The notes: a model not told the origin generated them from the letters alone. 64,000 bases of DNA from Galdieria sulphuraria (GCF_000341285.1 NW_005178464.1:1-64000), one strand, 5' to 3'; positions 1 through 10,816 are shown, counted from the stretch's first letter. A program made the numbers and translations.

Positions 1-2338
1 CCTTTCGAACCCGCATTCACCATTCGCTTCAGATTATTTGAAGCAGGTAAGGACCTAGCTGCTGCTGAACCAACCTTATTTCTTGCTTGGTTCAGAACAG
101 AGTTGATCTGATCTTCTAGAGACTCCATCATCGTTTTTCCAGGTTTGCATTGAATCTCTCCATTTTGTCCCTTTTCAATAAGAAGAGTTACCTCCTGTCT
201 TGCTGCTTCCATGGTTCGCACAATGTAGTTCATAGTTTCATCGTCTGCAATAGTGTCTCCAATACCAATAGAAAATCCACGTTGCAATAACCAATGATTG
301 ATAAGCAGTTGCACCGAAGAAATAAAATCACAAGTTGCATCCGGTCCGTGTTCTTTCCAACAGACGTGGATAAGACTTCCTGCACGAGTACCAACAGTAG
401 ATTTATCAATGACTCCACAAACAAGTTCTCCTCCTGAAATAACAACCCTAGTGTCATGTATGGTCATGTCTGGACCGAAAATAGGATCGGAATCTGATTC
501 TTCTACATGCGTTTCTGCAAAACGAATAATATTGACATTTGGAGTTATCATGGAAAATAGTTGTTTGCCAGTCCACAGTTCCTTTGGCTTTAGAATGGCA
601 GGTGTCGGAATTTGACCATCAAATCCTTCAATATGCATCAACAAATTCATCATCATATCTCGAGTAATAAATACATCTCTCATAGTAAAAAGTGAACAAC
701 CTAACAAGGTATCTTGTACCAAACCCATGACGGGCTTATTTGCTTGAGGAGAAACGATATTTTTAGGAACCATCATGAGCTCCAGTATTTCAGCCTTTCC
801 TTCTAAAAATTGAGGAACGTGCAAATTCATTTCATCACCATCAAAGTCTGCATTATATGGACTTGTAGCAGATAAATTCAAACGAAAAGTTGAATATGGA
901 AGAATTCGAACGCGATGACCCATAATGGACATTTTATGCAAGGAAGGTTGTCTATTAAAAAGAACAACATCTCCATCCTGCAAATGCCTTTCGACTTTGT
1001 ATCCAATCTCCAAATGCAAATCAGCTGGACGTCTTACATAACGCAGATCTATGCGTTGTCCATCGTCTCGAACAATATATTTTGCTCCAGGATGCTCATT
1101 GGGTCCATTCGCAACGAGAGCTTGTAGTCGTCCATAACTAAGAGGAGTAACCACTTCTGGGTATGTCAAGTTCATAGCAATACTCTTGGGAACTCCAACT
1201 TCGTCCAAACGAATATTAGGATCGGGAGTAATGACCGTTCTTGCAGAAAAATCGACTCGTTTACCCATCAAGTTACCTCGAATTCTTCCTTCCTTTCCTT
1301 TCAATCGTTGAGAAATGCTTTTGAGTGGACGACCAGATCGCTGAAGTGACCTTGGAAGACCAGGAATCTCATTATTCATATAAGTCGCAACATGATACTG
1401 TAAAAGTTGCAGCTGTTCATTTAAAGCATGTGCGGGAGCTCCCTCTCTTTCTAAACGTTTCAACGCATTGTTCGCTTTGACAATATCACCAAGTTTATGA
1501 GTAAGATCATCTTCACCACGGCTAGTGGCATCCATCATAATAGAAGGCCGAACATGAGGAGGAGGAACTGATAAAATAGTTATTATCATCCAATCTGGTC
1601 GACTTTGCTCACGACTAAACCCTAAAATGTCTGCATCTTCGTCTGACATATGTTTCAAAATGTTATAAGCCTTTTCTGCAGTGATTTGTTGGCGTTTTTC
1701 GCCTCCACCTTCGGGAGGATCGGGAAACTCAGCAACAATACTCAAGGCATCTCGTAGAAGTTTAGGTTGTGCGTTACCACAAAATCGACATTCCTTCAAA
1801 CGAGGAAGAGACAAAAATAAACCAAGGCGCTTGGTACCCTTCTTAATCTGTTCTATTTGCTTCAATCTACTGGCTATACTCGAATCCTCGGTATTGATGA
1901 GTAACTTGGAGCAATAGTAACAAATACAGCGAAGAACCTTCAATGTTGAAGCAAGGAAACCAGGATTATAAACAGGCTGAGCTAGTTCGATGTGTCCAAA
2001 ATGACCTGGGCAGTCCAAAAAGGAGCTGTGGCAAGTTCTACAAGGAAAATCTCGATCTATAGCACCCAGTCGTTGATCCATTAAACCGCCTTCCTTAGGT
2101 CTGCCTTGCTCGAAAGCTATCTCGCGTTGAATGGGAGCAACAGAATAACGTCTCTAAAACAAGAGACAAAGTTAATGATGACAATGCAATCGGAGGGGGT
2201 AATGAATAACACCAATTCTTTCCAAACAACCCCAAAGCAAATCAGAATAATACTTACAATTTCTTCTGGGCTTAATATTCCGAACTGAAGAGCCGAAACT
2301 TTTTTGAGTTCAACACTTGAAACGGTCAAGGCGTCCAT
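1..2338 (-). CDS. RPB1: RNA polymerase II largest subunit RPB1, N-terminal 744 residues (partial at window edge)
   Basis: Largest catalytic subunit of nuclear RNA polymerase II, which makes mRNA. Two exons are visible: 2258-2338 (27 codons starting MDALTVSSVELKK) and 1-2153; the intron has donor GTAAGTA and acceptor TTTTAG. Seen: the clamp zinc ligands CRTCHSS and CPGHFGH, two further Cys pairs (CICYYC, CRFC), the block GKEGRIRGNLMGKRVDFS, and the universal Mg-binding loop NADFDGDEMN at about 825-854. The stretch around DDLTHKLGDIVKANN and the N-terminal LQFGILSPEE fit Pol II better than Pol I or Pol III. The gene leaves the window before the bridge helix and C-terminal repeat domain, so the CTD cannot be judged. 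The start lies 525 bp from the stop of the next minus-strand gene. Confidence 0.97.
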
Positions 2339-2862
2339 TTCTCAAAACGGAAATTTTGACAAACTCAATAGTCACTAAAATAGTTTCATTACTCTTGTAT
2401 AAGAGCATGTGTCTAAATATGAGTCACCTTTTTGGGAAACAAGCCACAAAGTGAAAAAGACCCCTATGAGTTTATTCTATATCCCCAAGAGCAAAACTTT
2501 GGTACTGAGTCTCTAACCACTGGTGTATGAAACAAAGCTAGGAATACTGAGCCCCCTAAGCTCGATAGTTTCGGTTTAATACGTGCGAACTCTATGAAGC
2601 CCTTCTTTTTGTTCACACGCAAAACAAACCGACCCACACAACCAATGGGGGATACAAACCCATGTGCTTACGACGAAGGGCTTCTTTTAGAGTATGCTCA
2701 ACAGGAACACTTGAAAAACTTTATTCGTTCATACAATATCTTTTAAAGAAATAATAAACTACCCAGTGTTATACAAGCACTCTTTCAAGCTCCACACCAA
2801 GTTGTTGAAAACAATGAGCCATTCTCAAGTGCAAATATTTCCATATTATGAGTTTTCCACTA
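2339..2862. other. Intergenic region upstream of RPB1
   Basis: About 520 bp between the RPB1 start and the uL30 stop, both on the minus strand, so it should hold the RPB1 promoter. I find no supported coding region. The only structured feature is a spaced inverted repeat at 2596-2684, described separately. Confidence 0.6.
2596..2684. repeat. Spaced 10-bp inverted repeat with inner hairpin
   Basis: GAAGCCCTTC at 2596-2605 is repeated as its exact reverse complement, GAAGGGCTTC, at 2675-2684, leaving a 69-nt interior. Within it, ATGGG and CCCAT form a second 5-bp stem with a 9-nt loop. Each outer arm is followed by a run of T. It could be a structured transcript or a protein-binding site in the RPB1 promoter. 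It lacks tRNA T-loop and box C/D signals. Confidence 0.35.
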
Positions 2863-3247
2863 TCATGAACTTGACGCTTCCGAAGAGGTGGTCTGAAAAT
2901 AGGGTACAAACTTGGGTTTCTGATACGAAGGCCTCGGAAGTCGAGGTCGTTCTCGGGCAATCTTTTCTGCTTCTGTAGCTGCAACTCTCTCAATTTCAAC
3001 AAGACCAACAACCTTTTTCAAGTCGTTCCATACTTTCACGCCATCCAGTACAACCTCTGCTTTGTGAATCTTCGTAATACCAAGTTTCTAACTCCATAAA
3101 AGTTGGACATAATACAAAAAGGGTCCAAAAACAAACAAGTACCTCTAAAATTTCCTTCTTGATCCTATGTTTTCTAATAAAGCTTCTTCGAAGAGTAACG
3201 ATAAGTCTAGTGTCAGAAAGACTATTCAACAGTGCGTTGTTGACCAT
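2863..3247 (-). CDS. Ribosomal protein uL30 family, probably mitochondrial (109 aa)
   Basis: Two exons: 3143-3247 (35 codons) and 2863-3087 (74 codons plus stop), joined in phase 0 with donor GTACTTG and acceptor TTAG. The spliced protein has the uL30 pattern: a strand ending LRRSFIRKHR, a helix KKEILEKLGITK, then a second helix and a closing strand KKVVGLVEIE. The bacterial type is about 60 residues; here a basic, proline-rich tail of about 40 residues is added. In known ribosomes uL30 sits on the large subunit. The lack of the long eukaryotic cytosolic N-terminus points to an organellar, probably mitochondrial, ribosome. It is divergent from the RBM42-like gene, whose start lies 194 bp away. 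The family call rests on a short domain. Confidence 0.6.
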
Positions 3248-3441
3248 GAATATGAATATTATCCAACAACTGGATGAAATCTGAGAAACGAAATAGGCTG
3301 AAGAAAGACGGTCAAGAGGTTGATCACAAAATCATAAAAAGTATACAAACATACTTTAAATACAAAATCTATCACACTTATAATAATACGCTTTTTGAAT
3401 TTCACAACATGTTGTTTTATTCATTGGAGAAATCAAGTCAA

Positions 3442-4221
3442 ATGTCTGCTTATCCAGCAGATTTGGACTCTGAGTTTCAAAGGTTTCAACTTGAAATTGA
3501 ACAAGTTGGAAAACAGCAACACTCAACAGAGTTACCAAATGCGGCTTCTACTATTTTAGTAGCGTCGAAACCTGCTGTCCGTGAAACCTGTTCCAAGGTT
3601 GACCCTGTTCAGCAAGCTTGGCAACAAGAGGTTTTGGCTCGTGACTTTGAACTTGCTAGAGCATTTCAAGAAAATAAAAAAGTAGCAGAAAGTCGAGCAG
3701 ATAATTCGGATAAATTTGAAGATAATTACTACAAGTCTGCTCATGCTTCTTATCTTTACAAAACTTCCGACTTGCAAGCCATCGGTGGTCAAAATTCCAA
3801 AAAGAAGATTCTCAAGAAAGATGGAAGACAGAAAAGAGTAGTAAGAACAGCAGCAGGTGAAATATGGGAAGATACTACTTTATTAGAATGGCCAGATAAT
3901 GACTTTAGACTGTTTGTTGGAGACTTGGGTCATGACGCCACTGACGAGTTGTTGCAAACTACCTTTGGAAGGTTTTCTGGGTATAATATGGCCCGAGTTG
4001 TAAAGGATAAGAGAACAGGGAGGTGTAAAGGTTATGGTTTTGTAAGCTTTTCCAAGCCAGAGGGGATGATACAAGCCATGAAGGCGTTGAATGGCAAATA
4101 CGTTGGTTCACGTCCTTGCAAGATACGAAAGTCTACGTGGAAAGAAAGACTGTTAACAAAAGACAAAAAACCTGAGGTGGAGTTACTGCAACAGTTTCGT
4201 CAAAGATTAAAGCAGACATAG
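3442..4221 (+). CDS. RBM42: RBM42-like RNA-binding protein, single RRM (259 aa)
   Basis: Predicted nuclear RNA-binding protein related to RBM42, which associates with splicing factors in other eukaryotes. A C-terminal RRM begins near residue 152, with RNP2 LFVGDLG and RNP1 KGYGFVSF. It is preceded by the family signature EIWEDTTLLEWPDNDFR and followed by NGKYVGSRPCKIRKSTWKER, which matches RBM42 far better than generic RRMs. The N-terminal 150 residues are charged and probably disordered. I chose the ATG at 3442 (MSAYPADLDSEF): the frame is open upstream to 3274, but that stretch is AT-rich and would leave only 26 bp to the divergent uL30 start. Confidence 0.85.
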   Translation: MSAYPADLDSEFQRFQLEIEQVGKQQHSTELPNAASTILVASKPAVRETCSKVDPVQQAWQQEVLARDFELARAFQENKKVAESRADNSDKFEDNYYKSAHASYLYKTSDLQAIGGQNSKKKILKKDGRQKRVVRTAAGEIWEDTTLLEWPDNDFRLFVGDLGHDATDELLQTTFGRFSGYNMARVVKDKRTGRCKGYGFVSFSKPEGMIQAMKALNGKYVGSRPCKIRKSTWKERLLTKDKKPEVELLQQFRQRLKQT

Positions 4222-4314
4222 TTTTTACAAGAGTGACCTGGAAATGGAAGATTTATTTTTGTACGTATGCAAATGCAACAAGCGAATAGTACAATGATGC
4301 ACAAATATATTTTC

Positions 4315-5917
4315 CTAATTCCAACGAGGTAACCAACGCCTTTTATCATGTGCTATTTTTGTTAATGAAATGGCATAAACCCATGGAGCCCAATAAACGA
4401 AAGCTGCCACTTCCAATATGAATATCTACATGTTCCAGTTATCACTATAGATAAGCAAACAATAAAAGTCAAACACTTACAACAATAATGAAAACAAGTT
4501 TGTAAGACTTGGGAAATCTATCGATTACCAAAGCAGTAAGTAACTCTGCATAAAATAGACCTGGAATATAATGATATAAAAAGGCACTTCGCTCCACCGC
4601 AATGTAAGGAAGTAAATTCAATGCATATGCTGCACATAATATGCCACCTTTTTCCATCAAACTTCGTAAATCTGCTTTTGATGATATGGCATAACGATAT
4701 CTGCCAAAGAATATAGCACATAATAAGAATATCAATGCACTTAATAGACAAAGGTACATCACAGCAGGATTTCCAATTAGATATATTTGTGACATTCGAG
4801 AGTCATCTTCATCATCTTCTTGGACAAAGTACAATAGTCCACGGAGATTAAGTGGCCATTCATACCATTTAGATTCCCATGGATGGCGATCCTTGATACC
4901 CTTATTGGCACGAAACATTTCCCGATTCAATTGAAAAAAACTTGTCAAGAAAGGTTGTCGCGTTGCAGCAGGATGATAAAACGGATTGCCAATAAGAGTC
5001 TTTTGAAATTCCGGTGTCATGAAAGCATCTCCAGATCCCGAAAAGGGTAGCAACTGAAAATGAACATAAAAAACAAATAGATACACTATAATGCCACTAA
5101 GACCAGCAATGAGACATTCCCAGATTTCAAGAGGTTCATTTAGAAAGTGAAGTCCAAAGAAAGACACAATAGCAATGATTCCTGGAGTTGCAAGTGCAGT
5201 CCATTTCACCGAAATTGCACAACCACAAAGTATTCCAGTTAAAACCAAAAAGAAAAGGAATGACTTTTTGCGGTTTTCTCTTTTGTATTTCCACAATTTC
5301 AAGGCACTATAGAAGGAAGCCATGCAGAAGAATAAAAGCTGAGAATCCACTAGAATAAGACGAGACTCAATCAAAGAGAGGAAATCAAGTAAAACCATAC
5401 TTGCACCGGCAAAAGAACCAACTGGAGAAATGTTCAATTCTCTACAGGTGCAATACATGAGTGGAACGCTCAAGACACCAAACAATGCCGATACTGAACG
5501 TAAAACTTGGAACTTGGTATCACCATATTCTGCACCAATAGCATCATAAAGAAAACCAGGATTGTATCCACCCAATAAACCACCAAGATACAGAATCAAT
5601 TTTCCCAAAGGAGGATGAATGTCGAAATAATATTGATGCTTAAAGTACCAAGTGACAAATTTGCCAAAGTGAAATTCATCAAAGACAACTGCAGCAGGGT
5701 AAAATAAACGCCAGAATCTGGTAGCTAAAGCCAAAAAAGTCAACAATAGCAAGTTCCAACCGTCTGTTTTGTCGAATTGACTTGCTTTGAGCAAGAACGT
5801 GAGATATTTGTTTCTCAGGTGGCTTTTCTTTATCTTGGAACTATAAGGTCGTCCAACTGACCCATTGCTTTTAGAAGAGCTATGTTGATTCATGGTTGTC
5901 CGTTTAGAACTTTCCAT
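4315..5917 (-). CDS. Protein O-mannosyltransferase (GT39) without MIR domain, 515 aa
   Basis: Transfers mannose from dolichyl-phosphate-mannose to Ser/Thr of proteins in the ER lumen. Exons 4481-5917 and 4315-4425; donor GTAAGTG and acceptor ACATGTAG restore the frame into a conserved C-terminus (FVYWAPWVYAI). Seen: a basic Ser-rich cytosolic N-terminus, about ten hydrophobic segments, the loop-1 acidic pair in VVFDEFHFGK, HPPLGK, SVKWTAL, and the late signatures LNREMFRANKG and HPWESKWYEWP. Eukaryotic PMTs are usually 700-900 residues with a lumenal MIR trio between GDAFM and the HPWESKWYEWP region. Here those two points are about 55 residues apart within one open exon, so MIR is absent and not hidden in an intron. 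The open frame to 6004 has no ATG before 5917; 5893 is an alternative start. Confidence 0.9.
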
Positions 5918-6157
5918 TATCTGCTTCTTTACAGCTAATAACAACTGCACTTTTGGAGAAAAGTAACCCACAACCCAATGAAAACGTGTCACTCTCCAAC
6001 CCAAAAGAATGCTCGCTTCATTTTTTCTTTGTTGGGAGCAATGGATTATGGACCCCCCAACAATTCATTCTCTCATAAGAATACGAAGAGTCTATTTGAA
6101 AATCAATTTGTACACAATTATATTGAACTCTATATAAAAAAAGTTATCAAATAATAT

Positions 6158-7411
6158 TTATTGTTGTGCACATTGGACACGGCTTGTATGTTCATTGTTA
6201 TCTTGGTCTTCATCATAAATATTCCCTTCATTAGACTTGGCCGAGTCTCTCAACTGTTCCGAGTCAAAATCTACCATCTGCACTTGTTCAAAGTTATCAC
6301 TTTCCATCGAAATATCTGGTCGAGGACCCAAAGTTCTCTCCAATAAGACTTGTTGCTCTGAAGAAAGGAATTTCGGAAATAAAATGTGAAACTGGATAAT
6401 CAAGTTACCCTTCTGACTAGGAATACGATACGTGGGCATTCCTTCACCAATAATGGATTTGAGCATATCAGGATGAATAATCTCACCAGGTTCCGTTTTC
6501 AATAGCAACTTTCGTCCGTCTAAGTGGTCAACAACAGCTGTCATTCCACAAAGTGCTTCTACTAAATGAATATCTTTCTTCATTAATAAATGAATGCCCT
6601 GTCTCCGAAAAACTTCATGAGGTTTTTCTTCGACAACAATAATAACATCTCCAGGTAAACAACCTGGAGCTTCATCAGCCTCTCCAGATATAACAATCTT
6701 TTGACCACTTTCCATACCAGGCTCAACGTAGACTTCCAGAATTTTCTTCTCGCTTACCACTTTCTTGCCGTGACACTTGGAACACTTATCACTATCTCGA
6801 ATGGTTTCTCCACTACCACTACATTCCGAACACGTGGTCTGAACTTGCTGTATCATTCCAGGACCCATTTGGCGAATTTGGACTCTTATGCCTCTTCCAC
6901 TACATAGAGAACAAGTAACTGCTTCAGTTCCACTCTTCGTTCCCTTTCCTGAACAATCACCACAAATCCGATGTCGGTTCAACGCTAACTTGGCTGTCTT
7001 TCCCAGATAAAGATCTTTAAGAGTTACTTTCAACGTATGCACAACATCCTCAGCTTTCTTCGGTCCTCGACTTTTTCCCTTTGACCTTCCAAAAAGACCT
7101 CCACCAAAGAATGCCTCAAATATGTCTTCGGCATTCATACTTGCTCCTAAGCCTTGTTGAGAAAGTCCTTCTTCACCATATTCGTCATATACTCTGCGTT
7201 TCTCATCATCTGAAAGTACCTCAAAAGCTCTTGTTACCTCCTTGAACTTTTCTTCATCACCGCCTTTGTCAGGATGTAGTTTGACAGCCAACTTCCTATA
7301 TGCTTTCTTTATCTCATCTTTTGATGCATTGGTGGGAACACCAAGCAACTCGTAATACTTTTTGTTGTCTACGTTTTCTTTTGCTTTCTTTGCACCAAAC
7401 CTTCCAAACAT
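6158..7411 (-). CDS. Type I J-protein (Ydj1/DNAJA2-like) with farnesylation box, 417 aa
   Basis: Cytosolic co-chaperone that delivers substrates to Hsp70 and stimulates its ATPase. J domain at residues 18-80 with HPD at 46-48; a Gly/Phe-rich linker ([10 protein letters not shown]); four zinc-module repeats ([32 protein letters not shown]), the last slightly degenerate; then two beta-rich substrate-binding domains. The protein ends CAQQ, a CaaX box of the type farnesylated in Ydj1 and plant A-type J-proteins, so it should be partly membrane-associated. I prefer the start MFGRFG at 7411 because plant and algal relatives begin MFGR; an in-frame ATG at 7435 adds eight residues. No introns. Confidence 0.95.
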   Translation of the reverse strand: MFGRFGAKKAKENVDNKKYYELLGVPTNASKDEIKKAYRKLAVKLHPDKGGDEEKFKEVTRAFEVLSDDEKRRVYDEYGEEGLSQQGLGASMNAEDIFEAFFGGGLFGRSKGKSRGPKKAEDVVHTLKVTLKDLYLGKTAKLALNRHRICGDCSGKGTKSGTEAVTCSLCSGRGIRVQIRQMGPGMIQQVQTTCSECSGSGETIRDSDKCSKCHGKKVVSEKKILEVYVEPGMESGQKIVISGEADEAPGCLPGDVIIVVEEKPHEVFRRQGIHLLMKKDIHLVEALCGMTAVVDHLDGRKLLLKTEPGEIIHPDMLKSIIGEGMPTYRIPSQKGNLIIQFHILFPKFLSSEQQVLLERTLGPRPDISMESDNFEQVQMVDFDSEQLRDSAKSNEGNIYDEDQDNNEHTSRVQCAQQ

Positions 7412-7914
7412 GTCAAGACATGTACATGTATGCAAAGATTAGAAGCATCCAGAAGCTTATTCTCATTTGGGATTCTTTGCAGTGGTAAACATTGGTCTTC
7501 AAAGATCTTTAAAATTTATATTTTTTGTCTCGAGCTATAATTGGAAATTGTAGTCTCAAATAATAAAATTCAAATGATTCTTAAAGTTCTTGTTTCTATA
7601 TTCTATCAACTTCTATCATAATAGACTAGGAAGTGTTATTCTTGTGGACGACTAAATGGGACTTGTTTTGCATTGCATCGAAGAATTCGTATACTTTGGT
7701 AAATAAATAGCAAACAGACATTAGCTGGCAAGCTAACAACAAAGTAAAACTACAGATAGTTCTACAATACGACGGTTCTTTCACGGCTTGAACAACAAAA
7801 TTTGAAAACAATCCACTTTCATAAAAAGAAGAACAGCATCGAGGGCTACTTGAGGGTCGGTCATTCAAGAAGTTTCCAAAGCAAACCGGCCATCATTCAA
7901 TCTGACGTGCGATA
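7412..7914. promoter_or_regulatory. Bidirectional intergenic region, J-protein / RING family gene 1
   Basis: About 500 bp between divergent starts, AT-rich near the J-protein. No ATG-started coding region is supported. No clear heat-shock element array was seen by eye. Confidence 0.5.
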
Positions 7915-9252
7915 ATGTCTTTGGAAACCGTGCACGAGGAATCAAGTGTTACTGCAGAGAAACAGAACCAGTTGGAAAAGTTGAAACTGGACAACTTGGA
8001 AGATGTTACCTTTGAAGTTGAGAATGTTTCACCTTCAAAAGAGGAAAAGTATTCGTCGGAGTATTGTATTGCCTGTTATGACCACCCAGCAAATATTATG
8101 TTGCTACCTTGTGAACATAAAATACTTTGTGGTTACTGTGTGACAAGACTAGACGACCAACTCTGCCCATTTTGTAGAAATCATGTGGAAACTGTACGAA
8201 TTTTTCCAAGTTTTCACGCAGGTTTTACTCAGCAGTTGGAGGAAAAGCTGGAACAGAAGAAAGGACAGGATATAGAGGTCGAAGACTCTTTTCGAGAGAC
8301 TTCACTGAGAGAAGAATCTTTCTCTGGTTTAACAGCGTTGGGAAGTGGTTCTTCTCATAGTCGTTCACCTTCGTTGCGTTCGAATCACTCAAGTGGAGGG
8401 GAACCAAGTGGTGGTGGTCGTGGTGGTCCAAAACGTTCAGTTAGTTTTCGAAATTTGAAGCGACTCTTTACATCCCCACGAGCTTCTCAAAAGAAAGAGA
8501 CCAAAGAAGAATACGTTCCACCAAAGATAGTGGTTTCCCTTAGTAACATACTTGAAGAATGCAAGTTCCATGAACATGAAGTTATTGAGAAAACTTTTCA
8601 AGTTCTAGTGACAGGATCAGATGATGTAGATAAGGAAGGTATCGTTCGTTCGTTGCAGGACCTCTTTCCAGTAAAGAAACCATATATTCCATGGTCACCA
8701 GAAGAAAAGTCGAAACTTGGACATGAAGAGTATCTAGATGCCATTGATACCTTTCAAGCAGCAGAAGACTTTGTAGCCAATATGGATATTCAAGGAGCCC
8801 CTGTTCGAGTGACGGCAGTCAATCTTTGGGAGTTGTTAAGAATAATGAGAACTGGAAAAGCGGATGTTCGCCATCCAGATGTTGTTATTCTTTCCTGTGA
8901 TACTCATTCATTACGTTCATTTCGTGAAATGCTTGCTCTGGACGAAGTACTTCGAGAACGTCTGAAATGTACGACTCCACGCTTTTGGGCTGTGCTTGGT
9001 AATGAAGCTTCGGATCCAAGCGATCAAATAAGTCTTGAAGATGCTGAATTTGCTTTCAAAGAGATTCCATTAGATAGAAGACCTCAAGATTTCTTTTTTC
9101 TGCCCGAGAGAGGAAAATTTTGCTCGTGGTATATTGAACTAGGAAAGGAGATAATCACCCATGCCAAGTCAGCAAGAGGTATCATCGACAAAGAAGATGA
9201 AGGAGAGCGTATGGAGGATAACGTAGGTTGTGTTGGTTGCACGATTATATAA
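7915..9252 (+). CDS. RING finger / degenerate small-GTPase-like / CaaX protein, member 1 (445 aa)
   Basis: Probable membrane-tethered ubiquitin ligase of unknown substrate. Seen: RING-HC with ligands C51, C54, C66, H68, C72, C75, C84, C87; a Ser/Gly-rich basic linker (about 140-195, including a GGGRGG run); from residue 226 a region that reads like a Ras-superfamily fold. Strand FQVLVTG is followed by SDDVDKEG where a P-loop would be, WELLRIMR sits in the place of the WDTAGQE switch, PDVVILSCDT resembles the strand-4 core, and WAVLGNEASD sits in the place of NKxD. The last four residues are CTII, a CaaX box with a geranylgeranyl-type end, behind another Cys. The GTPase relationship is inference: Gly of the P-loop is Asp, Ser/Thr is Glu, and DxxG is lost. 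The next paralogue starts 135 bp downstream. Confidence 0.8.
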   Translation: MSLETVHEESSVTAEKQNQLEKLKLDNLEDVTFEVENVSPSKEEKYSSEYCIACYDHPANIMLLPCEHKILCGYCVTRLDDQLCPFCRNHVETVRIFPSFHAGFTQQLEEKLEQKKGQDIEVEDSFRETSLREESFSGLTALGSGSSHSRSPSLRSNHSSGGEPSGGGRGGPKRSVSFRNLKRLFTSPRASQKKETKEEYVPPKIVVSLSNILEECKFHEHEVIEKTFQVLVTGSDDVDKEGIVRSLQDLFPVKKPYIPWSPEEKSKLGHEEYLDAIDTFQAAEDFVANMDIQGAPVRVTAVNLWELLRIMRTGKADVRHPDVVILSCDTHSLRSFREMLALDEVLRERLKCTTPRFWAVLGNEASDPSDQISLEDAEFAFKEIPLDRRPQDFFFLPERGKFCSWYIELGKEIITHAKSARGIIDKEDEGERMEDNVGCVGCTII

Positions 9253-9387
9253 AGTAGACGTTCGTTTTCTTTTTGTAAAAATGGAATAAAGAAAATGACA
9301 TTTCTGGAAAACGGAGGAACGGAAGCTTTTTTTTGGGCCACGTTTTGCATTACCAACGTCGATGTATTCGAATTTCCGTTTTCGATA

Positions 9388-10566
9388 ATGGAACAAGTCT
9401 TTTACGCGCCGGTTGGAAAACCATTGAACAAGTCCAACTCATCCCCTTACTTTACAGAAAACTGCGTAATATGTTTAGAGAATCAATCTACTATTGAACT
9501 TAGGCCTTGTGGTCACGCCATTATCTGTCAAGCTTGCGTGTCTCGTTTGGACGAGACGCTATGTCCTCTATGTCGCCAAACGGTGCAGGTCATTCGAGTA
9601 AAAGGCGCCAAAGAATTGTATCCATTTAAACCAAAAGTAGATGAAACCCAAACGATTGAAGAGAGGAAAGGACACTCTAGGCCAATTTCTGCTGAGAAAC
9701 AACTCGTTTTGCCTGGTGAAGGTCGCAGCCAACCAGTTTCATTTCCTATGGATAAGGAATGTCAAGGTCACTTGGAATTGGAGGTTCCTTTCTCCAATAT
9801 TTTAGAAGAAAGGCGTGCCTTTGAGAGTTTTGTTCGTAGGCGAACATATCAAGTTGTAGTTTCAGGTTCCGTCGAAGTGAATACGAAAGCACTCGTTAAT
9901 GAAGTCATTACAAGGTTTGAAAGCAACCTCGAAACCATCCGCGTGGAGGATTTTGAAAGCTTTGATCAACAGAGGTCCAAGAATACTGCAAAGATTGAGT
10001 TCTTTTCGGACGACTATTATGAAGGTTCAGCTCAAAGTGAACCTTTGACAACTATGAACCAATCTATTCCTTTGCATACTCTGTTCGACACTACTTCGTC
10101 AGCTGAGGCTTATCTTGCCAATGCTTGTATTGAAAATATTCCTCTTCATATAAGAAGCTTCAGAATTTGGGAACTTATCCGCACGCTGCGACAGCAAAAG
10201 AAAAGGAAGCAAGACCTTTTTATTCTTTGTTGTTCAGCATTTTCAGAGATTTCCTTGAACGAGTTGATAGCTTTGGATGAGGTGGTATCTGTGCGCTATG
10301 TATTGTCTACACCTCGAATATGGGTATTTCTCGATGTTCCACTATCTGAAAGCGAAAAGTCTCTTGAAAGAAAGTTGACTTTTGAACAAGTTGAAGAAGC
10401 ATTTTTAAAGGTACCTATTCATAGACGTGCATCGAAGATTTTACATATCCAACAGTTGGATGAGCAAAATATGGAGCTATTAGGACACGACATCGTATCC
10501 TTAACGAAACAAGGGCGTCGTCTAGAGCGATGCAACTCTGTCAACAATTTATGTTGTTTTATGTAA
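9388..10566 (+). CDS. RING finger / degenerate small-GTPase-like / CaaX protein, member 2 (392 aa)
   Basis: Tandem paralogue of the preceding gene. RING ligands C26, C29, C41, H43, C47, C50, C59, C62. The C-terminal region aligns block by block with member 1: SNILEERR before the first strand; YQVVVSGSVEVNTK at the pseudo-P-loop; a roughly 90-residue variable segment; IWELIRTLR; DLFILCCSAFSE; an ALDEV block; IWVFLDVPLSE in the NKxD position; and LTFEQVEEAFLKVPIHRR, matching ISLEDAEFAFKEIPLDRR of member 1. It ends CCFM, a CaaX box whose Met favours farnesylation. The open frame extends to 9295, but the ATG at 9388 (MEQVFYAPVG) leaves a more reasonable gap and starts close to the RING as in member 1. 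No introns. Linker shorter than in member 1. Confidence 0.78.
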   Translation: MEQVFYAPVGKPLNKSNSSPYFTENCVICLENQSTIELRPCGHAIICQACVSRLDETLCPLCRQTVQVIRVKGAKELYPFKPKVDETQTIEERKGHSRPISAEKQLVLPGEGRSQPVSFPMDKECQGHLELEVPFSNILEERRAFESFVRRRTYQVVVSGSVEVNTKALVNEVITRFESNLETIRVEDFESFDQQRSKNTAKIEFFSDDYYEGSAQSEPLTTMNQSIPLHTLFDTTSSAEAYLANACIENIPLHIRSFRIWELIRTLRQQKKRKQDLFILCCSAFSEISLNELIALDEVVSVRYVLSTPRIWVFLDVPLSESEKSLERKLTFEQVEEAFLKVPIHRRASKILHIQQLDEQNMELLGHDIVSLTKQGRRLERCNSVNNLCCFM

Positions 10567-10816
10567 CGTCTCAATATTGTTGTCGTTTGTTGAGTTTTAT
10601 CGTTGTTTATATATTTTAGCGAATGCGTTGTGAGTTTTCAAAGTGCATCATTGTTTTTTATTGGTTCCTTTTAGGAAATAAAGAACAGAAGAGGCACTTG
10701 ACTGAAAATTGAATTTTTTTTATCATCAAATAGTGAAAACAAATGCATTTTATCACAGTTGTTCTTAACGTTTGTACAGAAATAGAAAATAAGTACAACC
10801 ATCTACAAAAAAAAAC

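Noticed and set aside
2640-2690. Possible tRNA (ATGGG/CCCAT stem recalling a T arm)
   Set aside because: The loop is 9 nt and lacks the TTC core, and no matching acceptor, D or anticodon arms were found, including in permuted order.
2769-3011. Minus-strand 80-residue frame
   Set aside because: It is the wrong frame of uL30 exon 2; the spliced uL30 reading explains the sequence better.
7626-7868. Minus-strand frame of 80 residues in the J-protein / RING gap, with a hydrophobic stretch
   Set aside because: It starts with TTG rather than ATG, has no in-frame ATG near its beginning, and would lie within 50 bp of the divergent RING gene start.
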